Positions 26,539-35,058 of a stretch of 64,000 nt of DNA are shown here, piece after piece. The position numbers were made by a program, and so were the translations under genes. The stretch is from the NCBI GenBank assembly GCA_024710355.1, contig JANJUX010000043.1, positions 95,202-159,201 of the forward strand, read 5' to 3'. Source of the stretch: Candidatus Rifleibacteriota bacterium. GTDB taxonomy: Bacteria; Muiribacteriota; Ozemobacteria; Ozemobacterales; Ozemobacteraceae. A model generated the notes under the pieces. The model did not search any database and was not told where the DNA came from. It worked only from the letters and a program-made list of their open reading frames with translations. Every line of letters starts with the position of its first letter. Positions within the stretch are counted from its first letter, which is position 1.

Positions 26539-28464
26539 ATGACCGGCGAAAAACCAAAAAGCAGCTTTCAAAAAGCCTGGCACATTCAGGTGCCGGGGCT
26601 GAAGCTGCTCGATTTCGCCAGCGATCACCACAGCTTTGTCACTTACGACGACCAGCTGATTCTGCGGCTTTTCAACAGCCAGGGCCAGGAACTCTGGCAC
26701 CGCAGCCCCGGGCAGGAACTCGTTTCTATCTCGCTGGCCGATACCCTTGAGGTGCTGGCAGTCGATAACGACAAGCACTCGTTGCTTTTCGGCCCCGAAG
26801 GGGCAACTCTCTGGCGCAAGCGCCCGTTTCCGGCAGCCATTGGCAAGATCAGCGCCTCCGGCGATTCTTTTGCCTTCGTTACCAGCGACCCGGCAATTAT
26901 CGGCGCCGACCGCAGCCTTAGAGTCAAATGGGCCTACCGCAATCTGATGCGCCGCCCCGCCGCCATTGCAGTTTCCGCTCTCGGCCAGACGACAGCTTTT
27001 CCATGTTTCGATGACCGTGGCGAAGGCCTGTCGGCCGTCAATCACAATGGTAAACCCTACGACGCCTTCATGGGTCTGGGCACAATAACCGACCTTGAGC
27101 TCAGCGAGGACGGTCAGGCTGTCATTGCCTTAACCGACAGCGGCAAAACTTTCTGCCTGAACCTGGTAAAGAGCTTTGGCATCTGGAAAGGCGACAAGGG
27201 CCACAAAATTACCGGCGTCTCGTTTGCTTCAAAAACCGGCGAGGCTCTGCTTTTTTCGAGTGCCGGGCAGATCATTAAACTAAACCCGGCCGGTGAACAG
27301 ATCTGGGAACACTGGTTTACTGACCAGCTGCTTAAAGCATCGATCACTGCCGATGGTACCGGCATTTTCTACGCAACCGTCAGGGGCGAAATCGGTCTGC
27401 TGACGCAGGGTGGTGAGGGTCAGCACAATCAGATGACCTTTCAGGAGATTCCGGTTCAGCCTTCAACAACCGGCACTAACGCGGCCTTTCGTCGTGTCTG
27501 GGCCACCGACCTCAACGGCGGTCTTGAAAACCATACAGAACTCTGCATCTGGAAAGGCCAGGATGGCGTCGAATACAGTCTGGTCTGGGATGGAAGCGGC
27601 AAACTTTTCTGCCTCAACGACATTGGCGAAGAAATATGGCAGGAGAGATTGAGCGGCGACGAGGTTACCGCCATGTCGGTCTCAGCCGAAGCCGACCTTG
27701 CGATAATTCTTCTCAAAAACGGGGTCACCGGTTTTGATCTCTCGGGTGGTGAGGTTTTCAGATTCTTCGGGCAGTTCACCGGGGCTCACGTCTTTGACGA
27801 CGGCGCAATTCTGCTGCTCGATCAAGAGCAGAAGGTCAGATATTACCCGGCTTTCGACAATTTTTCACACGTAATAGAAACCGCCGGCCCGATTAAGGCT
27901 CTCAAACCCTTCGCCAGTCAGGCGATCGTCATCAGCGACTCCAGTTTCGGCATATTTGACAGTACCGGCATCAGCCTTTTTGAGCAGAGTTTTGACAGCC
28001 CGATAAGCTTTATCGACGGATGCTGTGCCGGCGGATATCTGGTCTGCGGCAATGAAAACGGTCTGATAACAATATTCGATACGAACTTCGAAACGGTTTT
28101 TTCTTACCGGCTGAGCGAAAAAATCATTTCGCTTACGTATAACCGCGATCAGGAATGCGTCTTTGCCGGAACGGAAACCGGCAACATTTTTGTTCTGCAG
28201 CGCCGAACCGGTCAGATGACCAGAACCAGCCTCAACGGCAAGCCTTTGCGGATTGCCGGGCACGAAGGCGGCGCCATCTTTGCCACCGATATGGACCAGC
28301 TTGCCCTGGTCAATTTTTCAGGGCAGTTGCTGGCAAACTATACCATGCCTTTCCGGCTGACACGGCTTTTGCCGAGCCACAGACGTTTCTGTATTACGGT
28401 TCTTGCAGAAGAATCGGTCATCTGTCTGGCGGCTGTCGATGAAAGCAAGACAACATCAGGATAA
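26539..28464 (+). CDS. Cytoplasmic WD40/PQQ-type beta-propeller protein
   Basis: 641 aa without a signal peptide. The ATG at 26539 is preceded by GGGGGAGG at good spacing; an in-frame TTG lies 30 nt up. The sequence is a long series of four-stranded blade-like units with Trp or Phe-Asp closures, such as FNSQGQELWHRSPGQELVSI, LNDIGEEIWQERLSGDEV and FDSTGISLFEQSFDSPISFI. These suggest two seven- or eight-bladed propellers or one very long one. No enzymatic domain is visible, so a protein-interaction or sensing role is inferred. It is followed after 6 nt by an acetyltransferase gene, probably in the same operon. Confidence 0.7.
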   Translation: MTGEKPKSSFQKAWHIQVPGLKLLDFASDHHSFVTYDDQLILRLFNSQGQELWHRSPGQELVSISLADTLEVLAVDNDKHSLLFGPEGATLWRKRPFPAAIGKISASGDSFAFVTSDPAIIGADRSLRVKWAYRNLMRRPAAIAVSALGQTTAFPCFDDRGEGLSAVNHNGKPYDAFMGLGTITDLELSEDGQAVIALTDSGKTFCLNLVKSFGIWKGDKGHKITGVSFASKTGEALLFSSAGQIIKLNPAGEQIWEHWFTDQLLKASITADGTGIFYATVRGEIGLLTQGGEGQHNQMTFQEIPVQPSTTGTNAAFRRVWATDLNGGLENHTELCIWKGQDGVEYSLVWDGSGKLFCLNDIGEEIWQERLSGDEVTAMSVSAEADLAIILLKNGVTGFDLSGGEVFRFFGQFTGAHVFDDGAILLLDQEQKVRYYPAFDNFSHVIETAGPIKALKPFASQAIVISDSSFGIFDSTGISLFEQSFDSPISFIDGCCAGGYLVCGNENGLITIFDTNFETVFSYRLSEKIISLTYNRDQECVFAGTETGNIFVLQRRTGQMTRTSLNGKPLRIAGHEGGAIFATDMDQLALVNFSGQLLANYTMPFRLTRLLPSHRRFCITVLAEESVICLAAVDESKTTSG

Positions 28465-28470
28465 GATAAC

Positions 28471-28935
28471 GTGCATAAAGTAACCTGCATTCAGCCAGAC
28501 CCCCAGGACTGGCAACTGCTTGAACAAATCGCCATGATCGACCAGCAGGCTTTTGGCGAAGATGGTATTTCTGTATTCAATCTTTCACAATTTACCAGAA
28601 GCGGCAGCGTTTTCTGTCTGGCGCTTGAACGCATGGTTCTTGCCGAGGCGGTGGTTCTGCGCAACCTGCACGATACCGGTGCGGTCATTTTCGCCTTCGC
28701 CGTCGACCAGAAACATCAGGGGCGCGGGTATGGCAGCCTGTTGATGCAAAGCCTCGTCGAAAAGGCAGAGGCTGCCGGAATCTCATATTTTGAGCTGACC
28801 ATGAACCCGGAAAATCGTGCAACACGCAAATTTTACAGCGATAAGGCCGGTTTCAGAAAAAAATCAGAACTTTCTCTGCATCCGCACAAAGGTGAGCCCC
28901 GCTGGCTGATGCGCCTCGACCTTGGCAAATTCTGA
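28471..28935 (+). CDS. GNAT-family N-acetyltransferase
   Basis: 154 aa starting at a GTG. It has the acetyl-CoA pyrophosphate-binding loop QGRGYGSLLMQSL preceded by the beta4 strand VIFAFAVDQKH, and ends with ELTMNPENRATRKFYSDKAGF, the classical beta5-alpha4 region. The layout is like RimI (ribosomal protein N-terminal acetyltransferase), but the substrate cannot be read from the sequence. It is coupled to the propeller gene upstream, and its last codons overlap the promoter of the amylase gene. Confidence 0.85.
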   Translation: MHKVTCIQPDPQDWQLLEQIAMIDQQAFGEDGISVFNLSQFTRSGSVFCLALERMVLAEAVVLRNLHDTGAVIFAFAVDQKHQGRGYGSLLMQSLVEKAEAAGISYFELTMNPENRATRKFYSDKAGFRKKSELSLHPHKGEPRWLMRLDLGKF

Positions 28936-28951
28936 ATAATCCTGCTATAAT
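28922..28951 (+). promoter_or_regulatory. Sigma-70-type promoter of the alpha-amylase gene
   Basis: TTGGCA and a perfect TATAAT separated by 18 nt, with TGC forming an extended -10. The -35 box overlaps the end of the acetyltransferase gene. The predicted leader of about 95 nt contains an inverted repeat, TCTGCA with TGCAGA, around 29004-29024. Confidence 0.6.
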
Positions 28952-29053
28952 TTACGTACCTGCCGACACAAGCCGGTATTTTTGTTCTTTCTGCCAACAC
29001 GTCTGCACCCTTCTGATGCAGACAGGTCATAAGTCTGCCGTGGAGTAAAAAGT

Positions 29054-30409
29054 ATGCAGTTTTTACGAATGACCCGATTGCCGGTAACTTTTTTGGCACT
29101 GCTTTGCCTGATCGCGCTCGCCTGCCCGATAATGGCCGACCCGCCCGAAAAGGTTGCCGGTGGTATTCTTCTGCAGGGTTTCGGCTGGAACAGCCAGGCT
29201 CGTGGCACACCCAGCCGCTGGTACAAGCTCATCGAAAGCCGGGCCGAAAGTCTGAAAAATCTTGGTATCGATTTCGTCTGGTTCCCGCCGGTATCGCGTT
29301 CGGTCAGCCCGCAGGGCTATCTGCCCGGCGATTATTACGACCTTGGCAGCAAAGATTCCCCGACATTCTATGGCGATTACGACCAGCTCGTTTCGGCCCT
29401 GGCAACACTGAACTCACACGGCATCGCGCCGGTCGCCGACATCGTCATCAACCACCGCTGCGCCGGCAAACAGGATAATAACGGCATCTGGAACATCTAC
29501 CACTTCCCCTCCGGCAAGGCAAAATGGGAACAGTGGGCCATCTGCTCAGGCAGTTACGGCGGCACCGGTAAACCCGACACCGGCGATAAATTTTCTCCGG
29601 CACCGGATATCGACCACACAAATGACAAAGTGCGAGAAGACATTGCCGAATGGCTCAACTGGCTGAAAAAGCTCGGCTTTAAAGGCTGGCGCTACGATTA
29701 TTCTAAAGGCTACGCCTCAAAATATGCCGGCTGGTATGATTCTAAGACCTCGCCACTCTTTTCGGTCGGCGAAGTCTGGACCAACATGAACTTTCAGGGC
29801 TCTTACCTGAAACCCGATCAGAACAGCCACCGCCAGGATCTCTGCACCTGGCTCGACGGCAATCCGAGCAAGGTTGCCTGCCTGTTCGACTTCACCACCA
29901 AAGGCATTCTTCAGGTCGCGGTAAATGGCGAATACTGGCGGCTAAAAGACTCTGAAGGCAAGCCTTCAGGCTTGATCGGATGGTGGCCGACCCGCGCCGT
30001 GACATTTCTCGACAATCACGACACCGGTTCACAGCAAAGCCACTGGCCGTTCCCAGACAAGCATGTAATGCAGGGATACGCCTACATTCTCACACACCCC
30101 GGCATCCCCTGCATATTCTGGGAGCACGTCTACGACTGGAATCTCTACAACCAGATTCAGAAGCTGATCGGAATCCGCAAGGGCAACAAGTTGCACAGCG
30201 CCAGCAAGGTCGAGATAGTCAAAGCCGAAGACGGCCTGTATGCAGCTTTGATCGACGGCAAAGTTGCCATGAAGATCGGCTCAAAAGACTGGTCACCCGC
30301 AGACGCCTCATTCAAACTTGCTGCCAGCGGCGACAACTACGCCGTCTGGAGCAAAACACCGGCCAGCAGAAAGCCTGCCGGCACCCGCCGACCCGCGCCG
30401 CGACGATAA
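29054..30409 (+). CDS. Secreted alpha-amylase, plant-type GH13
   Basis: 451 aa with a signal peptide (ending CPIMA). It hydrolyses internal alpha-1,4 bonds of starch or glycogen outside the cytoplasm. The (beta/alpha)8 barrel shows the four conserved regions: ADIVINH; GWRYDYSKGY with nucleophile D215; GEVW with acid/base E240; FLDNHDTG with D323. The short B domain, the opening ILLQGFGWNSQ and the small C-terminal sheet (KLHSASKVEIVKAEDGLYAA) are those of the GH13_6 subfamily (barley-type). The Pro/Arg-rich tail (SRKPAGTRRPAPRR) is an addition of unknown use. It has its own promoter and terminator. It is followed by a convergent gene. Confidence 0.9.
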   Translation: MQFLRMTRLPVTFLALLCLIALACPIMADPPEKVAGGILLQGFGWNSQARGTPSRWYKLIESRAESLKNLGIDFVWFPPVSRSVSPQGYLPGDYYDLGSKDSPTFYGDYDQLVSALATLNSHGIAPVADIVINHRCAGKQDNNGIWNIYHFPSGKAKWEQWAICSGSYGGTGKPDTGDKFSPAPDIDHTNDKVREDIAEWLNWLKKLGFKGWRYDYSKGYASKYAGWYDSKTSPLFSVGEVWTNMNFQGSYLKPDQNSHRQDLCTWLDGNPSKVACLFDFTTKGILQVAVNGEYWRLKDSEGKPSGLIGWWPTRAVTFLDNHDTGSQQSHWPFPDKHVMQGYAYILTHPGIPCIFWEHVYDWNLYNQIQKLIGIRKGNKLHSASKVEIVKAEDGLYAALIDGKVAMKIGSKDWSPADASFKLAASGDNYAVWSKTPASRKPAGTRRPAPRR

Positions 30410-30432
30410 TTTTTTTCGTTAAGAGCCTCTTG

Positions 30433-30460
30433 ACCGGCCCGGATTACCGGGCCGGTTTTA
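30433..30460 (+). terminator. Rho-independent terminator of the amylase gene
   Basis: A 10-bp GC-rich stem (ACCGGCCCGG / CCGGGCCGGT, loop ATTA) is followed by TTTTATTAT on the plus strand. The left arm and loop contain the stop codon of the convergent hydrolase gene, so the two genes end inside the same hairpin. Confidence 0.8.
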
Positions 30461-31385
30461 TTATATCGCCCCAAAAGTAAATACTGGCAGGCGTTTCAAC
30501 CTGATCGATCAACTTTATCGCCATTTCGTAACTCGCCGAAAAACCGCGATAGATATGATCCAGTTCGCCGTAATGCTCAAGAACCAGCTGACGTGGGGTA
30601 AGTTCGCGCAGAATCTTATTGACCGCATCCAGGGTGACCGCCTTCTGGTCGGGGTGCCCATCTTCGTATTCCGGCCCCGGATTGCGCCAGGTGATAAACA
30701 GCATATCTGGCGAGGGCTTTACGCCCACAAAACCCTGAGTATAGTCAGCATCGCCACAAAAGAGCAGCCTGAATACCCCGGCCAGTTCAACTTCAAAGCA
30801 GGTCAAAGGAACTTCGGCTGCGGTTTTGCGCCAGACATGCCGGGTGTGATGAGCTTTGATCTCAAATTTTTTGACAAAGACTGCCGCATGATCACGCATA
30901 CATTTAAGACTTCTTGCGGCAACATCGGCACCGGCATGCATCAGCACGGGCTTGTTCAAGAGTGAGCAGGCTTCGATGAGCCGGCGATCGCAGTGATCCT
31001 GGTGATCATGGGTAATCAGCAGAGCATCGAGCTGAGAAGCCATTTCCATGCTCAGATCAGCCGGCTCTGGCCAGCCGTAATAACGCGGCACCGGCACAAT
31101 GTCAAAACCAAGCATACTGTCGGCAGTTTTAAGAAAAACTCCGGAATTGTACCATTGCAGCAGAAGCACCTGACCAGCGGGCACCGGAGTTTTAACGAAG
31201 GCATGCCAGCTATAGAGCATGCGCTCTTCTATCGTTTTCCAGAGGGCGTTTGGCCAGAGGCGCAGATCGTATGCCCGGCCCGGCCTGACATGCTGTTCAA
31301 GAAAACGGCCAAATTCAACCAGCTGCTGAAAAAAATCCGGGTTGCCGCTTTCCGAGAGCTGCGGCAACTGAATGTCTGCGACCAT
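30444..31385 (-). CDS. Metallo-beta-lactamase-fold hydrolase (UlaG/NAPE-PLD-like)
   Basis: 313 aa. The ATG at 31385 is preceded by GGAAGGGGAAAG; an upstream in-frame TTG was rejected. A core beta-lactamase fold contains LLITHDHQDHCDRRLIE (metal site HxHxDH) and LLFCGDADYT with the bridging Asp. The first strand, LLLQWYNSGVFLKTADSMLGFD, places the substrate pocket as in UlaG-type or NAPE-PLD-type hydrolases. An N-terminal extension of about 90 residues is unassigned. The C-terminal His (VLEHYGELDH) could complete the metal site. The substrate is unknown. No signal peptide, so cytosolic. Confidence 0.72.
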   Translation of the reverse strand: MVADIQLPQLSESGNPDFFQQLVEFGRFLEQHVRPGRAYDLRLWPNALWKTIEERMLYSWHAFVKTPVPAGQVLLLQWYNSGVFLKTADSMLGFDIVPVPRYYGWPEPADLSMEMASQLDALLITHDHQDHCDRRLIEACSLLNKPVLMHAGADVAARSLKCMRDHAAVFVKKFEIKAHHTRHVWRKTAAEVPLTCFEVELAGVFRLLFCGDADYTQGFVGVKPSPDMLFITWRNPGPEYEDGHPDQKAVTLDAVNKILRELTPRQLVLEHYGELDHIYRGFSASYEMAIKLIDQVETPASIYFWGDIIKPAR

Positions 31386-31474
31386 CTGCTTTCCCCTTCC
31401 AGTCAATAACTCCAGCTAATTGTACACTTGTGTGGCCATTCTGAAAACAACCATTTTCGGCGGGTTTCAAAAGC

Positions 31475-31503
31475 TTTACAATATTGCCTGAATGAGCTAT
31501 AAA
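31475..31503 (+). promoter_or_regulatory. Sigma-70-type promoter of the FTCD gene
   Basis: TTTACA and TATAAA with a 17-nt spacer. The predicted start of transcription is about 50 nt before the ATG at 31562, which has a good AAAGGAAAG ribosome site. Confidence 0.6.
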
Positions 31504-31561
31504 AGCCAGTAGCAACTACAGAAGACGGCCTCTCCGTCAGATAACTTTAAAAGGAAAGAAT

Positions 31562-33184
31562 ATGAAAAAGATCGTCGAATGTGTACCTAATTTTTCTGAA
31601 GGCCGCGACCAGAAAATCATCGATGCTATCTCTGACGCGATCAGAAGCGTCAAAGGCGTGACCCTGCTCGACGTCGACCCGGGTAAATCTACGAACCGCA
31701 CCGTTTACACATTTGTCGGCGACCCGGAAACCGTAATCGAAGGCGCTCTCGCCGCAGCCAGAGTCGCACGTGAAAAGATTGACATGCGCACCCAGAAAGG
31801 CGAGCACCCGCGCATGGGCGCCCTCGACGTCTGCCCGTTCGTTCCGGTGGCCAATGTCAGCATGGAAGAGTGTGTCGAAATCTCGAAAAAGTTTGCCGAA
31901 CGCGCCGCTGCAGAGCTGAAAATACCTCTCTATCTCTACGAGCATTCACAGACCCTCGAATACCGCAAAAAGCTGCCACAGATCCGCAAAGGCGAATATG
32001 AAGGCCTGGCCGAGAAGATCGTTCAGCCCGACTGGAAGCCTGATTATGGCCCGGCTGAATTCGTGCCCACCTGGGGCGCAACCGTTACTGGCGCCCGTTT
32101 CTTTCTCGTCGCCTATAACGTCAATATTCTCGGTACCAGCAACCAGGCACACCGCATTGCCCTCGACCTGCGTGAGGCCGGCCGTGGTCCGGGTGAACCC
32201 GGCCGTTTCAAGGAACTCAAGGGGCTCGGCTGGCACGTTGACGAATACAACATGGCCCAGTGCTCATTCAACCTCAACAATTACCACGTGACCGCACCCC
32301 ACGAAGTTTATGAAGCGGTCAAAGAAGAAGCGGCAAAAATCAACGTCGGCGTCGCCGGCTCGGAGCTGGTTGGGCTGATTCCGCTTGAAGCAATGCTCAA
32401 AGCCGCTGACTACTACATGAACAAAGAAAATCTCTTCATTCTCGACGAAGATCAGAAAATCAAACTGGTCATCGACCGCATGGGCCTGAGCTCGGTTTCT
32501 CAGTTTAAACCCGCCGAACGCATCATCGAATACATCATCAGGGAAGAGCCAAATGAGCCGCTCGCCAACATGAGCACCCGCAAATTCATCGAAGCTATCA
32601 ATGCCAGAACCTCAGCCCCGGGCGGCGGCAGCGCTTCGGCAGCAATTGCCGCCATCGGAAGTGGCCTGGGTGCAATGGTCAGCAAGCTCACTTACGGCGT
32701 GCGCAAGTTTGAACATCTTGAAAACCGACTGCGCAAAACCATCCCGGTATTGCACGAAACCACACTTAAACTTATCCCGATGATCGACGCCGACACCAAT
32801 GCCTTCAATGACTATGTCGACGCCATGCGCCTGCCGCAGAATACCGAAGACGAAAAGAAGGCCAGATTCGAAAAAATGCAGGCCGGCCTGAAAAAGGCGA
32901 TCGAAGTGCCGCTGGCTACCATGAAAATTGGTGATTCAGCCTGGGAAATGATGGTTGAAGCCGCTGAGTGCGGCAATATCGCCTCGAAGTCAGACATGCA
33001 GGTCGGCGCCAGAGCTCTTGAAGTCGGTATCTGGGGCGCTTATCAGAATGTCATGATCAATATGGCCGGCATCAAGGACGAAAAATTCGTAACTGATGTA
33101 ACTGCCGAAGCCGTCAGGATCAAAGAACGGGCCGAAAAATTCTGCTCGCAGATTCAGAAGCTTCTGGAAAACCGCAAAGAATAA
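31562..33184 (+). CDS. ftcD: Bifunctional glutamate formimidoyltransferase / formimido-THF cyclodeaminase
   Basis: 540 aa cytosolic fusion enzyme of histidine breakdown. Residues 1-300 are the formiminotransferase, starting with VECVPNFSEGRD, with GEHPRMGALDVCPFVPV and the folate-binding region after RFFLVAYNVN. It moves the formimino group from formimidoylglutamate to tetrahydrofolate. Residues about 335-540 are the cyclodeaminase (FIEAINARTSAPGGGSASA and MVSKLTYG), which releases ammonia to give 5,10-methenyl-THF. The order and length are those of the mammalian FTCD, whereas many bacteria encode the two parts separately. No other hut gene is present, so the source of formimidoylglutamate is elsewhere. 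Own promoter and terminator, so probably monocistronic. Confidence 0.93.
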   Translation: MKKIVECVPNFSEGRDQKIIDAISDAIRSVKGVTLLDVDPGKSTNRTVYTFVGDPETVIEGALAAARVAREKIDMRTQKGEHPRMGALDVCPFVPVANVSMEECVEISKKFAERAAAELKIPLYLYEHSQTLEYRKKLPQIRKGEYEGLAEKIVQPDWKPDYGPAEFVPTWGATVTGARFFLVAYNVNILGTSNQAHRIALDLREAGRGPGEPGRFKELKGLGWHVDEYNMAQCSFNLNNYHVTAPHEVYEAVKEEAAKINVGVAGSELVGLIPLEAMLKAADYYMNKENLFILDEDQKIKLVIDRMGLSSVSQFKPAERIIEYIIREEPNEPLANMSTRKFIEAINARTSAPGGGSASAAIAAIGSGLGAMVSKLTYGVRKFEHLENRLRKTIPVLHETTLKLIPMIDADTNAFNDYVDAMRLPQNTEDEKKARFEKMQAGLKKAIEVPLATMKIGDSAWEMMVEAAECGNIASKSDMQVGARALEVGIWGAYQNVMINMAGIKDEKFVTDVTAEAVRIKERAEKFCSQIQKLLENRKE

Positions 33185-33194
33185 GCATTCGTTC

Positions 33195-33231
33195 AAAAAG
33201 GGCTGCCCGATATACAGGCAGCCCTTTTTTT
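33195..33231. terminator. Bidirectional terminator between ftcD and the HEAT/membrane gene
   Basis: AAAAAGGGCTGCC and GGCAGCCCTTTTTT form a long stem with A and T tracts on both sides, so it can end transcription from both convergent genes. The core GGGCTGCC/GGCAGCCC recurs in the terminator at 55675-55716. Confidence 0.88.
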
Positions 33232-33259
33232 ATGATCTTTTTGGGGCTGGGCGGCGACT

Positions 33260-34891
33260 TCAGGGAATCAGAGTCTTCAAAAGCCCGCCCGCACTTCCAT
33301 AACCGCCTATTTTCAGCTCCAGGCTTATACCAAAGGTATGAAACACATTCAAAGCCATTATTACCGCCAGAAACAGAATGGTGAACAAAACCATTTTTTT
33401 GCCGGGCAGACGCTCATGTTCTGATTCAACCACATCCCTTGAAGCGGGAAACCAGGAATTGAAGTTCATTATCGCCACAGTCATCAGGGAAATGAACGCA
33501 AAAATGGTAATCTCAAAGCTTTTCTGTCTTTGAATAATCTCGAGAACCGACGGCTTGATGTCGACGGCTCCTTCGGTAAGGCGACCGGCCAGTGAAAAGA
33601 CCTCGGGGTTATATCCCTGCATCAGCTGGGTAATTATTATTGCGCCCACAGCAAAGAACCAGGCAACTATGTGCGAAGGCTTTGCCTTTTCGGGTTTACC
33701 GCGGGCGTTCACCTGCCCGGCGTTCCAGGTCAGCCACAAACCCATAAGGGCCGGAATCACCATCAGCCTGGTGTTTCCCCAGGCCATCGAGCTGATAAAA
33801 CCCATTGAGATAGAGGTTTTCTGGATGCTGGTGCGGGTTTTGTCGGGCATCATCATTGTGGCGGTAGCCAGGCCAAGAAAAAGCACAGAGAGCAGACGCT
33901 TGTTTCCCTCATCTGAAACAAAAAGTATCGCCAGGGCAACGAACAGAAAGCAGACAAGAAGCATCACGTCTCTCTTGTGATCGGGGCGTTCAAAATCTTC
34001 TTTCAAGACCATTTCGGCCTGCTTTGTCTCTTCTTCAGAGGGCGGCGGGATGTCGAGAGCTTTGAGGCGCACGGTGGCATAGCGCGAGTGATTGGCGATC
34101 TCAAGCAGCTCTGGCAGATTTGAGGGTCTTATGGTGCGCAGCAGATAAACGCCTGAATCCTGCAGGGCGATGTTACCGCTTTTGATCATTTCAGAAATGT
34201 GCTGCTCGGCCAGAGCCGGGGAATATCGGTGCAGACCCCGCACTGCATTGGCTCTGATTCTGTTGTCTGACGATGTGGCGAAATCAGCAAACCGGTCAGC
34301 CAGCTCAGGCCGTTCGAATTCCCACAGGGACTCGATTGCGTTGGCGACAATCCGCGAGTCTTCGTGGTCGAGATATTTTTCGAGAGTTTCAGGGATTCTC
34401 GGGTCATCGATGCGGCCAAGAAGGCGCAACAGATAAGAAATCTTGTATTCATCCTTTTCGGCCATCAGATACGAAAGTAACGGCGAAGTGAGCGCCGGGT
34501 CACCGCTTTCGGTAAGGCGATCCATTGCCTCGAACACCACATATCTGCTGCCAAGACGCATTTTGTGCAGCAGAATTTCCTGGGCGCTGAGCTGTTGTCC
34601 CTCTTTCAGTTCAAGTTTGAACTCAGAAGTTTCGTTTCTGCCCGATTCAATCTCGGGAAAAGAATCGAGAATCTGGTTTCTGGCGCGCCGCGCGAAATAT
34701 CTGACGCGGGTATCAGGGTGAACGATCGACTGAGTTATCTTCGGCATCAGAGCCCTCGCCATTTCAAGGGTCATGGAGCTCTGCTGACTGATAAAATCGA
34801 GCGCAAAAGTTTTCTCATCGACAATCGACGAGCTCAAAGAATCTTCGAGAATCTGCTGCCAGCGTGGAGGCAGGTTGTTTTCCTGTGTCAT
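33260..34891 (-). CDS. HEAT-repeat protein with a C-terminal membrane domain
   Basis: 543 aa, no signal peptide. The N-terminal 310 residues are armadillo/HEAT-type helical pairs (for example DPALTSPLLSYLMAEKDEYK, RIDDPRIPETLEKYLDHEDS, SDNRIRANAVRGLHRYSPAL). From about residue 318 there are five or six membrane helices (MLLVCFLFVALAILFV, LLSVLFLGLATATMM, LMVIPALMGLWLTW, HIVAWFFAVGAIIITQL, ITIFAFISLMTVAIM, MVLFTILFLAVIMALNVF). The N-terminal part probably faces the cytoplasm and binds a partner protein. I know no characterised family with this fusion. It stands alone between ftcD and the C25 peptidase gene. Confidence 0.65.
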   Translation of the reverse strand: MTQENNLPPRWQQILEDSLSSSIVDEKTFALDFISQQSSMTLEMARALMPKITQSIVHPDTRVRYFARRARNQILDSFPEIESGRNETSEFKLELKEGQQLSAQEILLHKMRLGSRYVVFEAMDRLTESGDPALTSPLLSYLMAEKDEYKISYLLRLLGRIDDPRIPETLEKYLDHEDSRIVANAIESLWEFERPELADRFADFATSSDNRIRANAVRGLHRYSPALAEQHISEMIKSGNIALQDSGVYLLRTIRPSNLPELLEIANHSRYATVRLKALDIPPPSEEETKQAEMVLKEDFERPDHKRDVMLLVCFLFVALAILFVSDEGNKRLLSVLFLGLATATMMMPDKTRTSIQKTSISMGFISSMAWGNTRLMVIPALMGLWLTWNAGQVNARGKPEKAKPSHIVAWFFAVGAIIITQLMQGYNPEVFSLAGRLTEGAVDIKPSVLEIIQRQKSFEITIFAFISLMTVAIMNFNSWFPASRDVVESEHERLPGKKMVLFTILFLAVIMALNVFHTFGISLELKIGGYGSAGGLLKTLIP

Positions 34892-35058
34892 TTTTCGGGC
34901 CGGGGCATATTATACCCAAAACTGCTGCAAATTACCACCTCGCCACCCACCCTGCAGATTTTTTATGTGCCGGCTCTGGCAGGCTCGATTACTCTGTGGT
35001 AATCTTTTAACAGGCGCTCCGTCGCCTTCGTATCTTCAGGAAAAAGGAAAAACAGGAT

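Noticed and set aside
34980..35020. Sigma-54 promoter before the C25 peptidase gene (CTGGCAGGCTCG)
   Set aside because: The -12 TTGC element is missing at the required distance.
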